A model generated the notes under the pieces. It was given only the letters and a program-made list of their open reading frames with translations. It had not been told where the DNA came from and searched no databases. 64,000 nucleotides of DNA from Rhodocyclaceae bacterium. Lineage in GTDB: Bacteria > Pseudomonadota > Gammaproteobacteria > Burkholderiales > Rhodocyclaceae. Positions 24,208 to 31,718 of this stretch are shown one piece after another; the stretch's first letter is position 1, and each line of letters starts with the position of its first letter. The position numbers and the translations under genes are program-made. The stretch lies in assembly GCA_018261935.1 (NCBI GenBank), contig JAGTRP010000005.1, positions 62,001 to 126,000 on the forward strand, read 5' to 3'.

Positions 24208-25752
24208 TCAGGAGGCTGTCCCTTTGACGGCCTCCTCCGCCGGCAGGGTGAAGAAAAAGGTGGCGCCCTCGTCCAGCCGGGCGTCCGCCCAGATGCGGCC
24301 GCCGTGGCGATGGATGATGCGCTGGCTCAAGGCCAGCCCGACCCCGGTGCCCTCGAATTCGTCCATGCCGTGGAGGCGCTGGAAGACGCCGAACAGCTTG
24401 TTGGCGTATTGCATGTCGAAACCCACGCCATTGTCCTTGATCCAGTAGAGCAGCTCCGAATCCTCCCGGCGGCCGCCGATCTCGATCCGCGCCACGTCCC
24501 GGGTCCGGGTGAACTTGATGGCGTTGGCCAGCAGGTTCACCCAGACCTGGCGCAGCATGGCGGCGTCCCCCGTGGCGGCAGGCAAGTCCATGACTGACAC
24601 CTCGATGGCCCGGCCCTCCGCCTCGGCGGCCCGCATCTCCTCGACCAGGCCCTGCACCAGGCCCTGCATGTTCACCGGCGCCGACGCCATGCCGCGCCGC
24701 CCCATGCGGGAGAAGGCGAGCAGGTCGTCGATCAGCTGCCCCATGCGCAGGGCATTGCTCCGGATGACATGGATGAGCCGCCGGCCCTCATCCCCCAGGA
24801 GGTTGGCGAATCCGGCTTCCAGCTTGCTGGCGAAGCCGTTGATGGCCCGCAGCGGCGCCCGCAGATCGTGGGAAATGGAATAGGCGAAGGACTCCAGTTC
24901 CTTGTTGGCCGTCTCCAGCTCGGCGGTGCGCCCGCGCACCCGTTCCTCCAGCTCGTCGTTGAGATGCTGGATCGCCGCCTCGGCCCGGCGGCGCTCGTCG
25001 ATCTCCACCTGCAGTTGATCCCGCGACACGGTCATGTTCTGGAGCCGGGTGAGGGTCTCGTCGAAGGCCCTGGCCAGTTGGCCGATTTCGTCGCGCCGAG
25101 TGCTTCTCAGGCGGATGTCGAGATTGCCGCGGCCGACTTCGTCGAGCCCCGCCCCCAACTGTTTCAGGGGGCGCAGGATGCTGCGCTCGAGGGCCAGAAC
25201 CGCATCCAGCAGCAGACTGAGGAAAAACCCGGCGAGGGTGACGACGCTGACCTGGGTGAGGTTCCTCCCCCGCGTCAAGCGTTCCCTCAGCGGACCTTGC
25301 AGCCGGTCCACGGCGGACAACGCCGCCTGGCTGCGCAGCAGGAAGAGGCGCACCGTCTGCCGGTCCTTTTCGCCCTCCACCGGCTTGTCCGATAACGGCA
25401 GCTGAGCAAGCAGGGCGGCGCAGGCATCCAGCTCCTCGCTGACATCCCGCCACGGCACCACGGTCTCATGGACGTTCTGCGCGAATATCTGGCCCGGGGT
25501 ATTGGCCACAAAGTCGCGCAACTGGCCCAGCTTGGCCTGCACCTGGGCCAGCGGCCGTTGCCCGCGCTGGGTCAAATACTCGACGCTGACGGTGCGGAAC
25601 TCGGCGAACATGCTCTTGAAGGTGCTCACCCGCGCCAGGTCGGCGGCGGCGCTCATCATCAGTTGCTGGGCGTAGAGGAAGAGCACCAGGAGAAGGAAGG
25701 TCAGCACGGCTCCCAGCGCGGCGAACAGGCGGGTGCGGGTCAGCAGGCTCAT
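24208..25752 (-). CDS. Membrane sensor histidine kinase (HAMP-HisKA-HATPase)
   Basis: A 514-residue kinase. Two transmembrane helices (about residues 8-28 and 165-187) flank an all-helical periplasmic domain of about 135 residues. Then follow HAMP (188-240), a coiled coil, HisKA with the H-box FAYSISHDLRAPLRA (H295), and a complete HATPase (NLLANAIKFT, DNGVGFD, GTGVGLALSQRI). It follows a substrate-binding protein gene by 3 bp and has no response regulator beside it. The pairing suggests that the binding protein presents a ligand to the periplasmic domain. The output partner may be the receiver/HPt protein 6 kb away or a regulator elsewhere. Confidence 0.9.
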   Translation of the reverse strand: MSLLTRTRLFAALGAVLTFLLLVLFLYAQQLMMSAAADLARVSTFKSMFAEFRTVSVEYLTQRGQRPLAQVQAKLGQLRDFVANTPGQIFAQNVHETVVPWRDVSEELDACAALLAQLPLSDKPVEGEKDRQTVRLFLLRSQAALSAVDRLQGPLRERLTRGRNLTQVSVVTLAGFFLSLLLDAVLALERSILRPLKQLGAGLDEVGRGNLDIRLRSTRRDEIGQLARAFDETLTRLQNMTVSRDQLQVEIDERRRAEAAIQHLNDELEERVRGRTAELETANKELESFAYSISHDLRAPLRAINGFASKLEAGFANLLGDEGRRLIHVIRSNALRMGQLIDDLLAFSRMGRRGMASAPVNMQGLVQGLVEEMRAAEAEGRAIEVSVMDLPAATGDAAMLRQVWVNLLANAIKFTRTRDVARIEIGGRREDSELLYWIKDNGVGFDMQYANKLFGVFQRLHGMDEFEGTGVGLALSQRIIHRHGGRIWADARLDEGATFFFTLPAEEAVKGTAS

Positions 25753-25755
25753 GGT

Positions 25756-26757
25756 TCAGTGGATGATCGTGATGGCCGCCGGCTTGACCGCCTCCATGAT
25801 CGACATATCCACGAAATCGAGGTAGTTCGGCACCGTCTTCGAGCTCACCTGGCCGGTGCGGATTGCCCAGTCCGCCTTGTCCTCCAGGGACAGGAGCAAG
25901 GTCTGGTCCAGGGACAGGGCATACCTGAAGTCCTTCAATACGGTTTCGCTCATGGGCCCGTCCAGGGCCAGGCGGCGCATCATGATGGCGATGGTCTCCT
26001 GCCGGTGATCCCGCCCCCAGGCGATGGCCCGGTCGGTGGCGCGCAGCAGCCGGGCCAGGGCCTCGGGCCGCCGCTGCGGCAGGTCGCGGGGGGTGACGTA
26101 ATTGAAGGAGGTCCACACCCGATCAGTGCGGATCACGGTTTGCCGGCTCTTATCCAGGGCCATCATGGCCTGGGCCGGCTGGGGCTCGAAGGCGGCGATG
26201 GCATCCACCTGGCCGTTCATCAGGCGGCCGACGATTTCCGTCGGGGACAGGGGCACCTCGACGACATCCCGGGGAGAAAGCCCGTGATCGGCGAGCAGGG
26301 TGTCCAGGATCACATGGGCGCTGGTACCTACCGGCACGCCAATGCGGCGGCCGCGCAGGTCAGCCACGGTGCGGATGCCGCGGTCGGCCCGGGCGACCAC
26401 CTTGCTTTCCCAGTAGCTTCCCATGAAGGTCGCCACGATGACGAAATCCCGGCGCCGAAAGCTTGCCAGCACCAGGGGGACCTCGGCGACGGCGGCCACC
26501 TCCACCTCGCCGTCGAACATGGCCGCCAGGGCCATCTTGCCGGACGGAAAGGTCCGGAAGGTCACGTCCAGGCCCTCGTCCCTGAAGAAGCCCTGTTCCT
26601 CGGCCAGGATCACCGGCAGGGAGTGCAGCAGGTCGGGCTTGCCGACCACCAGCGACTCCCGCCCCACCGGCGTCAAGGCCCGGTGGGGCCAGAGGACCCA
26701 GGCCGCAACGACGGCCAGGGCCAGGACGAGAAGGATTTTTGGTCGCGATAGGGTCAT
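25756..26757 (-). CDS. Membrane-anchored substrate-binding protein (NMT1/TauA/SsuA-like) paired with a kinase
   Basis: A 333-residue class II periplasmic binding protein of the nitrate/sulfonate/taurine (NMT1-like) group. It has an N-terminal hydrophobic anchor (about residues 7-24) without a lipobox, then LLHSLPVILAEEQGFFRDEG, GKMALAAMFDGEVEVAAVAE and a C-terminal lobe. No ABC permease or ATPase gene is adjacent; the next gene, 3 bp away, is a sensor kinase. A paralogue at 28.8 kb is paired with a diguanylate cyclase. A sensory rather than transport function is therefore inferred. Ligand unknown. Confidence 0.85.
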   Translation of the reverse strand: MTLSRPKILLVLALAVVAAWVLWPHRALTPVGRESLVVGKPDLLHSLPVILAEEQGFFRDEGLDVTFRTFPSGKMALAAMFDGEVEVAAVAEVPLVLASFRRRDFVIVATFMGSYWESKVVARADRGIRTVADLRGRRIGVPVGTSAHVILDTLLADHGLSPRDVVEVPLSPTEIVGRLMNGQVDAIAAFEPQPAQAMMALDKSRQTVIRTDRVWTSFNYVTPRDLPQRRPEALARLLRATDRAIAWGRDHRQETIAIMMRRLALDGPMSETVLKDFRYALSLDQTLLLSLEDKADWAIRTGQVSSKTVPNYLDFVDMSIMEAVKPAAITIIH

Positions 26758-26878
26758 TTGCCGCCACCTCCGAGGCCCGGGGAACCTCGAGGCCGTCGGC
26801 GACAGTGTGTCGGGTGACGGTTGGAGGCCGCTGGAATGCCGATAGTTCGGGGGGCAGCGGCGGGCTGAGGTCTATCCC

Positions 26879-28096
26879 TCAGCGATAAAGCAGGAAATCC
26901 TCCCGCTCAGCCTCCCAAGCCGCCTCGTCCGGCCGTGCCAGGGCTTCCAGGTCCCCCGGGGTGGCGGCGGCATCGTCCACCCATTCCCGCAGCAGGGGAG
27001 AGCCGTTGATGAGGTCGATGGCCAGGCGGTCATGCTCGTATTCGTAGGCGAAATCCCGCCACAGGGGATAGTCCGGTTGCAGGCGCCGCAGGGCCTTGAA
27101 GGCCAGGGCCTGGAGGCGCCAGGGGCGGAAGGCGCCGTGGTCGTAGCTGCCGTCCTCGACATGGATCTGGAGGCCGTGGCAGAGCTTGCCGGCGTGCTTG
27201 TGGAAGGTGGGCTCGAACCAGCACTCCCGCAGGCGGCAGCCGGCCAGCCATTCGGGCGCCAGGGCCCGCATTTCGGCCAGGAGGGCGCGGGCGTCGATGT
27301 CCGGGGCGCCGAAGAGCTCCAGGGGACGGGTGGTGCCCCGGCCCTCGGACAGGGTCGTGCCTTCCAGCATGACGGTCCCGGCGTAGGCCCGGGCCATGAA
27401 GAGGTTGGGGGCGTTGGGGCTGGGGTTGATCCAGGTCCGTTCCCCCAGGGGCCAGCCGAAACCGGGACCGGCTTCCGGCGCCCAGCTGGCCATGGCAATC
27501 ACCTCGCACTCCACGTCCAGTTTCAGGGTGGCGATGAACCAGCGGGCCAGCTCCCCCAGGGTGAGGCCGTGGCGCATGGGCATGGGGCCGGCGCCGACGA
27601 AGCTCTCCCAGCCGGGCCGCAGGGTCAGCCCCTCCACCGGCCGGCCGGCGGGGTTGGGGCGGTCCAGCACCCAGACCGCCTTGCCGTGGGCGGCGGCGGC
27701 TTCCAGCACGTAGCGCAGGGTGGTGATGAAGGTGTAGATGCGGCAGCCGAGGTCCTGGAGATCCACCAGCAGCACGTCGAAGCTGTCCATCATCGCCGGG
27801 GTCGGGCGGCGCACTTCGCCGTAGAGGCTGAAGACCGGGATGCCGTGGCGGGGGTCGAGGAAATCCGGGGATTCCACCATGTTGTCCTGCTTGTCGCCCC
27901 GCAGGCCGTGCTGGGGTCCGAAGGCGGCCGTCAGGCGGATATCCGGCAGGGCCGCCAGGGCGTCCAGGGAATGGGTGAGATCGGGGGTGACGGAAGCGGG
28001 ATGGGCCAGGAGGGCCACCCGGCGCCCGGCCAGGGGGTGGCGCAGGGCGGGGTCCGCCAGCAGGCGGTCGATGCCGAACTTGATGGTCGCAGTCAT
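26879..28096 (-). CDS. DUF1343 protein, NamZ-like exo-beta-N-acetylmuramidase candidate
   Basis: A 405-residue protein of the DUF1343 family, whose characterised Bacillus member NamZ releases terminal MurNAc from muropeptides. It opens KFGIDRLLADPALRHPLAGR and keeps family blocks FGPQHGLRGDKQDN, DLQDLGCRIYTFITTL, VLDRPNPAGRP and TLSEGRGTTRPLELFGAP. There is no signal peptide at the chosen ATG (28096), so it would act on recovered wall fragments in the cytoplasm; a longer open frame upstream has no supporting similarity. It is 11 bp after a DOMON-like gene and likely co-transcribed. Wall recycling is an inference from the family. Confidence 0.82.
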   Translation of the reverse strand: MTATIKFGIDRLLADPALRHPLAGRRVALLAHPASVTPDLTHSLDALAALPDIRLTAAFGPQHGLRGDKQDNMVESPDFLDPRHGIPVFSLYGEVRRPTPAMMDSFDVLLVDLQDLGCRIYTFITTLRYVLEAAAAHGKAVWVLDRPNPAGRPVEGLTLRPGWESFVGAGPMPMRHGLTLGELARWFIATLKLDVECEVIAMASWAPEAGPGFGWPLGERTWINPSPNAPNLFMARAYAGTVMLEGTTLSEGRGTTRPLELFGAPDIDARALLAEMRALAPEWLAGCRLRECWFEPTFHKHAGKLCHGLQIHVEDGSYDHGAFRPWRLQALAFKALRRLQPDYPLWRDFAYEYEHDRLAIDLINGSPLLREWVDDAAATPGDLEALARPDEAAWEAEREDFLLYR

Positions 28097-28107
28097 GTTG
28101 TCGGTTT

Positions 28108-28677
28108 TCAGGGACTTGGGGGCGGGACGGCCACCGGAAGAAGGAAGGCGGCCCGCAGGTGGAAATCCGGCCGCGGCCCGGGATGGGCCAGGGCCCAGTA
28201 GGTCTTGCCGCCGTCGGCCGCCTCCACCACCGCCGTCAGGCCCAGGCGCAGGACGCTGCCCGGGGGGGCCGGGGGCAGCAGGGAGGGAGGCAGGACGACG
28301 TCGAGTTCGAGCCCGCCAGCGGCGGGGTGCAGGACAATCTCCGGCACCGCGGCGGGCTGGAAGGCGTGATCCCGCTGCCGGTAGTCGGAGAAGGCGTAGA
28401 CCGCCCATTGCCCCGAAGGGGAAAAATTGAATTCCCGGTAGGCCGGGCCGTCATCGGCGGCGACGAAGGCCTCGAAGCAGGTGTGCTCCCAAAGGCCATC
28501 GGCTGGCCCCGAGCGCCCGGGGGAAGGGATGCACAGACCCTCCGGACGGCCTTCAAGGCGATAGGCCAGGGACAGCCCGCCTTCCTCCGCCGGGGACACC
28601 CGCACTTGGAGGGCGCTCACGGCGGATGGGGACGATGCCGGATGGCAGACGAGGACGACGGTCTGGCAGGAGGACAC
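28108..28677 (-). CDS. DOMON-like domain protein of unknown function
   Basis: A 189-residue protein with a beta-sandwich of the DOMON-like type: LWEHTCFEAFVA, YREFNFSPSGQWAVYAFSDY and LELDVVLPPSLL are the conserved blocks. This group is often encoded beside cell-wall enzymes, and here it precedes a NamZ-like gene. No signal peptide is evident. No ATG is available in the proper place; GTG at 28677 is the best start, so the N-terminus is uncertain. The frame remains open far upstream, but that part overlaps the divergent binding-protein gene and is not real. Confidence 0.7.
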   Translation of the reverse strand: MSSCQTVVLVCHPASSPSAVSALQVRVSPAEEGGLSLAYRLEGRPEGLCIPSPGRSGPADGLWEHTCFEAFVAADDGPAYREFNFSPSGQWAVYAFSDYRQRDHAFQPAAVPEIVLHPAAGGLELDVVLPPSLLPPAPPGSVLRLGLTAVVEAADGGKTYWALAHPGPRPDFHLRAAFLLPVAVPPPSP

Positions 28678-28824
28678 GGAAAGGTTCGGCAGCGGCGGGA
28701 AAAGCGATACTTTACCCTGGGCCGGCCGTGAACGGCGCAGCCCGGGATTCAGGCGCAATGAACTCCCGGGGGGTGCCACGGGACAGAGAAGGAGTGCCTT
28801 CCCGCGCGCCGAGAGGAAACCATC

Positions 28825-29841
28825 CTGCGCCCCAGCCCCAAATCCCTTGCCGTCATTGCCCTGGCCTGCGCCGCGCTGATCGCTGCCTGGTATTTTATCC
28901 GTGTTCCGGGTCCCGTCCCCGAGGGACCCCGGGATACGGCGAGGATCGCCATGCCCACGCATCCGACCAGCCTCCTCGCCCATGTCGCCTTGGACCAGGG
29001 CTATTTCGCCGCCAACGGCCTCGATGTCGCGGTCAGTGAATACCCGAGCGGCAAAAGGGCGCTGGAGGACGGCCTCTTCGCCGGGCAGGCGGACATCACC
29101 TGGAGCAACGAGCTGCCCGTGGCCTTGGCCGGTTTCCAGCGCTCGGACTTCCGGATCATCTCCACCACCCTGACGGCAGACAACGTGAACATGGTGGTCG
29201 CCCGCCGGGACCGGGGCATCGCCAGGCCCGAGGACCTGCGGGGCAAGCGGATCGGGACCCAGAAGGGGTCGGCCGTACACTTCTTCCTCCATCTCCTGCT
29301 CCTCGAGCACGGGCTGACGGACGAGGATGTCCGGATAGCCTTTTTCAAGGCGGAGGAACTCCCGGGGGCCCTGGCCGCCGGCGCCATCGACGCCTTCTCC
29401 ATGCGCGAGCCCTACGTCAGCCAGGCGCGGGCGCTCCTGGGGGAAGCGAATGTGATCGTCCTCCGGGCGCCGCGCATCTACGACCAGATGGACATCATGG
29501 TGATGCGGCAGGATATCCTGGAAAGGAACCCCAGGATCGCCGCCAAGGCCCTGCGCGCCATGCTCGACGCCCAGGCCTTCGTGGCTGCCCATCCCCGGGA
29601 AACGGCGGCGATCATGGCGCGGCGCCTCAGGATCCCGCCGGAGGAGGCCGACAGGATGCTTCCCGATCTCCAGCCCAATGTCTCCCTGTCCCAGCCCCTG
29701 CTGACCCTGCTGGAATCGGAGGCGCGCTGGGCCGTGAAGCACGGGCTCGTCGACCGCCGGGAGGTGCCGGACTATCTGAGCCTGATCGACGTCAACGACC
29801 TCAAGGGGCTGCGGCCCGCGGTGGTGACCATCGTCCGCTGA
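28825..29841 (+). CDS. Membrane-anchored substrate-binding protein paired with a diguanylate cyclase
   Basis: A paralogue of the protein at 25.8-26.8 kb (about 338 residues): hydrophobic anchor (LAVIALACAALIAAWYFI), then TSLLAHVALDQGYFAANGLD, SGKRALEDGLFAGQADITWS and a complete second lobe. The first ATG (28951) would remove the anchor and first strand. Upstream to the in-frame stop at 28759 there is no ATG, GTG or TTG; CTG at 28825, a few bases after GAGAGGAAACC, is the best start, with ATC 28822 the only alternative. A sequence error at that codon is possible. It is 43 bp before the diguanylate cyclase and has no ABC partners. Confidence 0.78.
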   Translation: MRPSPKSLAVIALACAALIAAWYFIRVPGPVPEGPRDTARIAMPTHPTSLLAHVALDQGYFAANGLDVAVSEYPSGKRALEDGLFAGQADITWSNELPVALAGFQRSDFRIISTTLTADNVNMVVARRDRGIARPEDLRGKRIGTQKGSAVHFFLHLLLLEHGLTDEDVRIAFFKAEELPGALAAGAIDAFSMREPYVSQARALLGEANVIVLRAPRIYDQMDIMVMRQDILERNPRIAAKALRAMLDAQAFVAAHPRETAAIMARRLRIPPEEADRMLPDLQPNVSLSQPLLTLLESEARWAVKHGLVDRREVPDYLSLIDVNDLKGLRPAVVTIVR

Positions 29842-29884
29842 GCCACCGACCACGCCCCCGATATCCGGCCAGGAACACCATGGA

Positions 29885-31666
29885 ATGAAGATCAGCCACA
29901 AGATCCGTCTGGTGATATTCCTGTCGATCGCCCTCGGCCTCGCCCTGGCGCTGACCTTTTTACTGGCCCAGCGCCGGATCGACTCCGCCGTTGCCCAGGG
30001 ACGGCAACTGAGCCTGCTCACGGCCGAAATCTTCCAGCTCACCCTCCTCGGCCAGGATGTCGCCCTCCACCCGGAAGAACTCCGTGCCCCGAACCAGTGG
30101 CTGAAACAGCACCGGGAACTGGGCGAGCTGCTGTACCGGGTCCGCCTGGACGACCCGCAGGACGGGGCGGTACTGGAAAAGCTGCGGGAAGCCCATGGCT
30201 ACCAGCTGCGCCTGTTCGAGGATCTGCAGCTCCTGAGCCGGCAGCAAAAGGAGTCCGGAGCCACGGCCATCGGCCGGGAAAGGCTGGAGAGGCTGGCTTA
30301 CCGGATGAGCTTCAGCGCCCAGTCCATGCTTTCCAATGCCCTCGCCCTGGAACAGCGCAAGCGGGGGGAAATCAGCGGCTACCGGCGCGAGATCGACCGC
30401 ATCGCCCTGGGGCTGGCCGGCATCATGACTTCGGTCATCGCGGCCCTCGCCTACCTGATCGGACGCAGCATCACCCTCCCCTTGGCCCGGCTGCGCCGGG
30501 AGACGGAAATCATCGGCGCCGGCAACCTCGGCCACCGGGTGGGCACGGCGGACAATGACGAACTGGGCGACCTGTCCCGGGACTTCGACCGCATGCTGGA
30601 CCGCCTGCAGGCGGTCACCGCCTCCCGGGAGGACCTGCAGCATGAGGTCGAGGCCCGCATCCGGGTCGAACAGGCGCTGCGGGAAAGCGAGCGCAGCCTC
30701 AAGAAGGCCCAGGCCATCGCCCGCATGGGCAGCTGGGAATGGGATATCCCGAGCGGCAGGCTGCGCTGGTCGGACGAGACCTACCGCATCTTCGGCCGCC
30801 AGCCGGGGCACGACAGTCCCAGCCATGAAGCCTTCCTGGACACTGTGCATCCCGATGACCGCCCGCTGGTCGCCCGCAGCATGGAGGGAGCCCTCCGGGG
30901 TGAAAACTACGACATCGAACACCGCATCCGCCTGCCCGGCGGGGAAGTGCGGGTGGTGCACCAGATCGGCGAGGTGGAGTTCGACGACGCCGGCAAGCCC
31001 GTCAAGATGCTGGGCACCGTCCATGACCCCTCGGGCCGGCCGGTCCGGATGCTGGGCACCGTCCACGACATCACCGAGCGCAAGCGCGCCGAGGACGAAC
31101 TGCGCCGGGCCAACGAGCGCCTGGGGGCCCAGCTCATGGAAATCGAGCGGCTGCGGGCGATACTCCAGGAGCAGGCCATCCACGATCCCCTGACCGGCCT
31201 CTTCAACCGCCGCTACATGGAAGAAACCCTGGCGCGGGAATTTGCCGGGGCCGAGCGGGAAAACTACCCGGTCAGCCTGGTGATGGTGGACATCGACCAC
31301 TTCAAGCGGGTCAACGACACCTATGGGCACCAGGCCGGCGACATGGTGCTCACGGACCTGAGCGAGACTCTGTCCGGACATATCCGCGGCCGGGACATCG
31401 CCTGCCGCTATGGCGGCGAGGAGTTCCTGGCGGTGCTGCCCCACACCCCCATCGAGGTGGCGGCCCACCGGGCGGAACTGTGGCGCGCATCCTTCGAGGC
31501 CCTGGAACTGGAGTACGAGGGGCAGACGTTCCGCGCCACCATCTCCCTGGGAGTGGCCGCCTTCCCCGCCCACGGGACCACCAGCCAGGCAGTCCTGGCG
31601 GCGGCCGACAAGGCCCTTTACGCGGCCAAGGCGGGGGGACGCAACCGGATCGTAGTGGCGGACTGA
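29885..31666 (+). CDS. Membrane diguanylate cyclase (helical sensor-HAMP-PAS-GGDEF)
   Basis: A 593-residue protein predicted to make cyclic di-GMP. Order: transmembrane helix (about 8-28), helical periplasmic domain (30-172), second helix (173-194), HAMP (195-250), PAS/PAC (about 275-398), GGDEF domain (430-593). The active site is GGEEF (510-514), and an inhibitory RxxD site (R501-D504) lies five residues before it, so product feedback is likely. A 14-residue tandem duplication, (K/R)PV(K/R)MLGTVHD-type, sits at 371-398 at the PAC end. The periplasmic layout matches that of the kinase at 24.2 kb, and both follow a related binding protein. Confidence 0.92.
   Translation: MKISHKIRLVIFLSIALGLALALTFLLAQRRIDSAVAQGRQLSLLTAEIFQLTLLGQDVALHPEELRAPNQWLKQHRELGELLYRVRLDDPQDGAVLEKLREAHGYQLRLFEDLQLLSRQQKESGATAIGRERLERLAYRMSFSAQSMLSNALALEQRKRGEISGYRREIDRIALGLAGIMTSVIAALAYLIGRSITLPLARLRRETEIIGAGNLGHRVGTADNDELGDLSRDFDRMLDRLQAVTASREDLQHEVEARIRVEQALRESERSLKKAQAIARMGSWEWDIPSGRLRWSDETYRIFGRQPGHDSPSHEAFLDTVHPDDRPLVARSMEGALRGENYDIEHRIRLPGGEVRVVHQIGEVEFDDAGKPVKMLGTVHDPSGRPVRMLGTVHDITERKRAEDELRRANERLGAQLMEIERLRAILQEQAIHDPLTGLFNRRYMEETLAREFAGAERENYPVSLVMVDIDHFKRVNDTYGHQAGDMVLTDLSETLSGHIRGRDIACRYGGEEFLAVLPHTPIEVAAHRAELWRASFEALELEYEGQTFRATISLGVAAFPAHGTTSQAVLAAADKALYAAKAGGRNRIVVAD
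30995..31078 (+). repeat. Tandem 42-bp duplication inside the diguanylate cyclase gene
   Basis: Two in-frame 14-codon units encode KPVKMLGTVHDPSG and RPVRMLGTVHDITE. The second unit leads into the normal PAC end (DITERKRAE), so the first appears to be an extra copy. The nucleotide copies have diverged at several bases, so it is not a recent artefact. Confidence 0.8.
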
Positions 31667-31718
31667 GGCGAACCGAGGCCTGCCACTCCCATCCCTGCGA
31701 GGGCCGCGAGGGGCCCGG

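Noticed and set aside
28108-30042. A 644-codon minus-strand frame
   Set aside because: Only the last 189 codons look like a protein family; the rest is antisense to the binding protein and cyclase genes.
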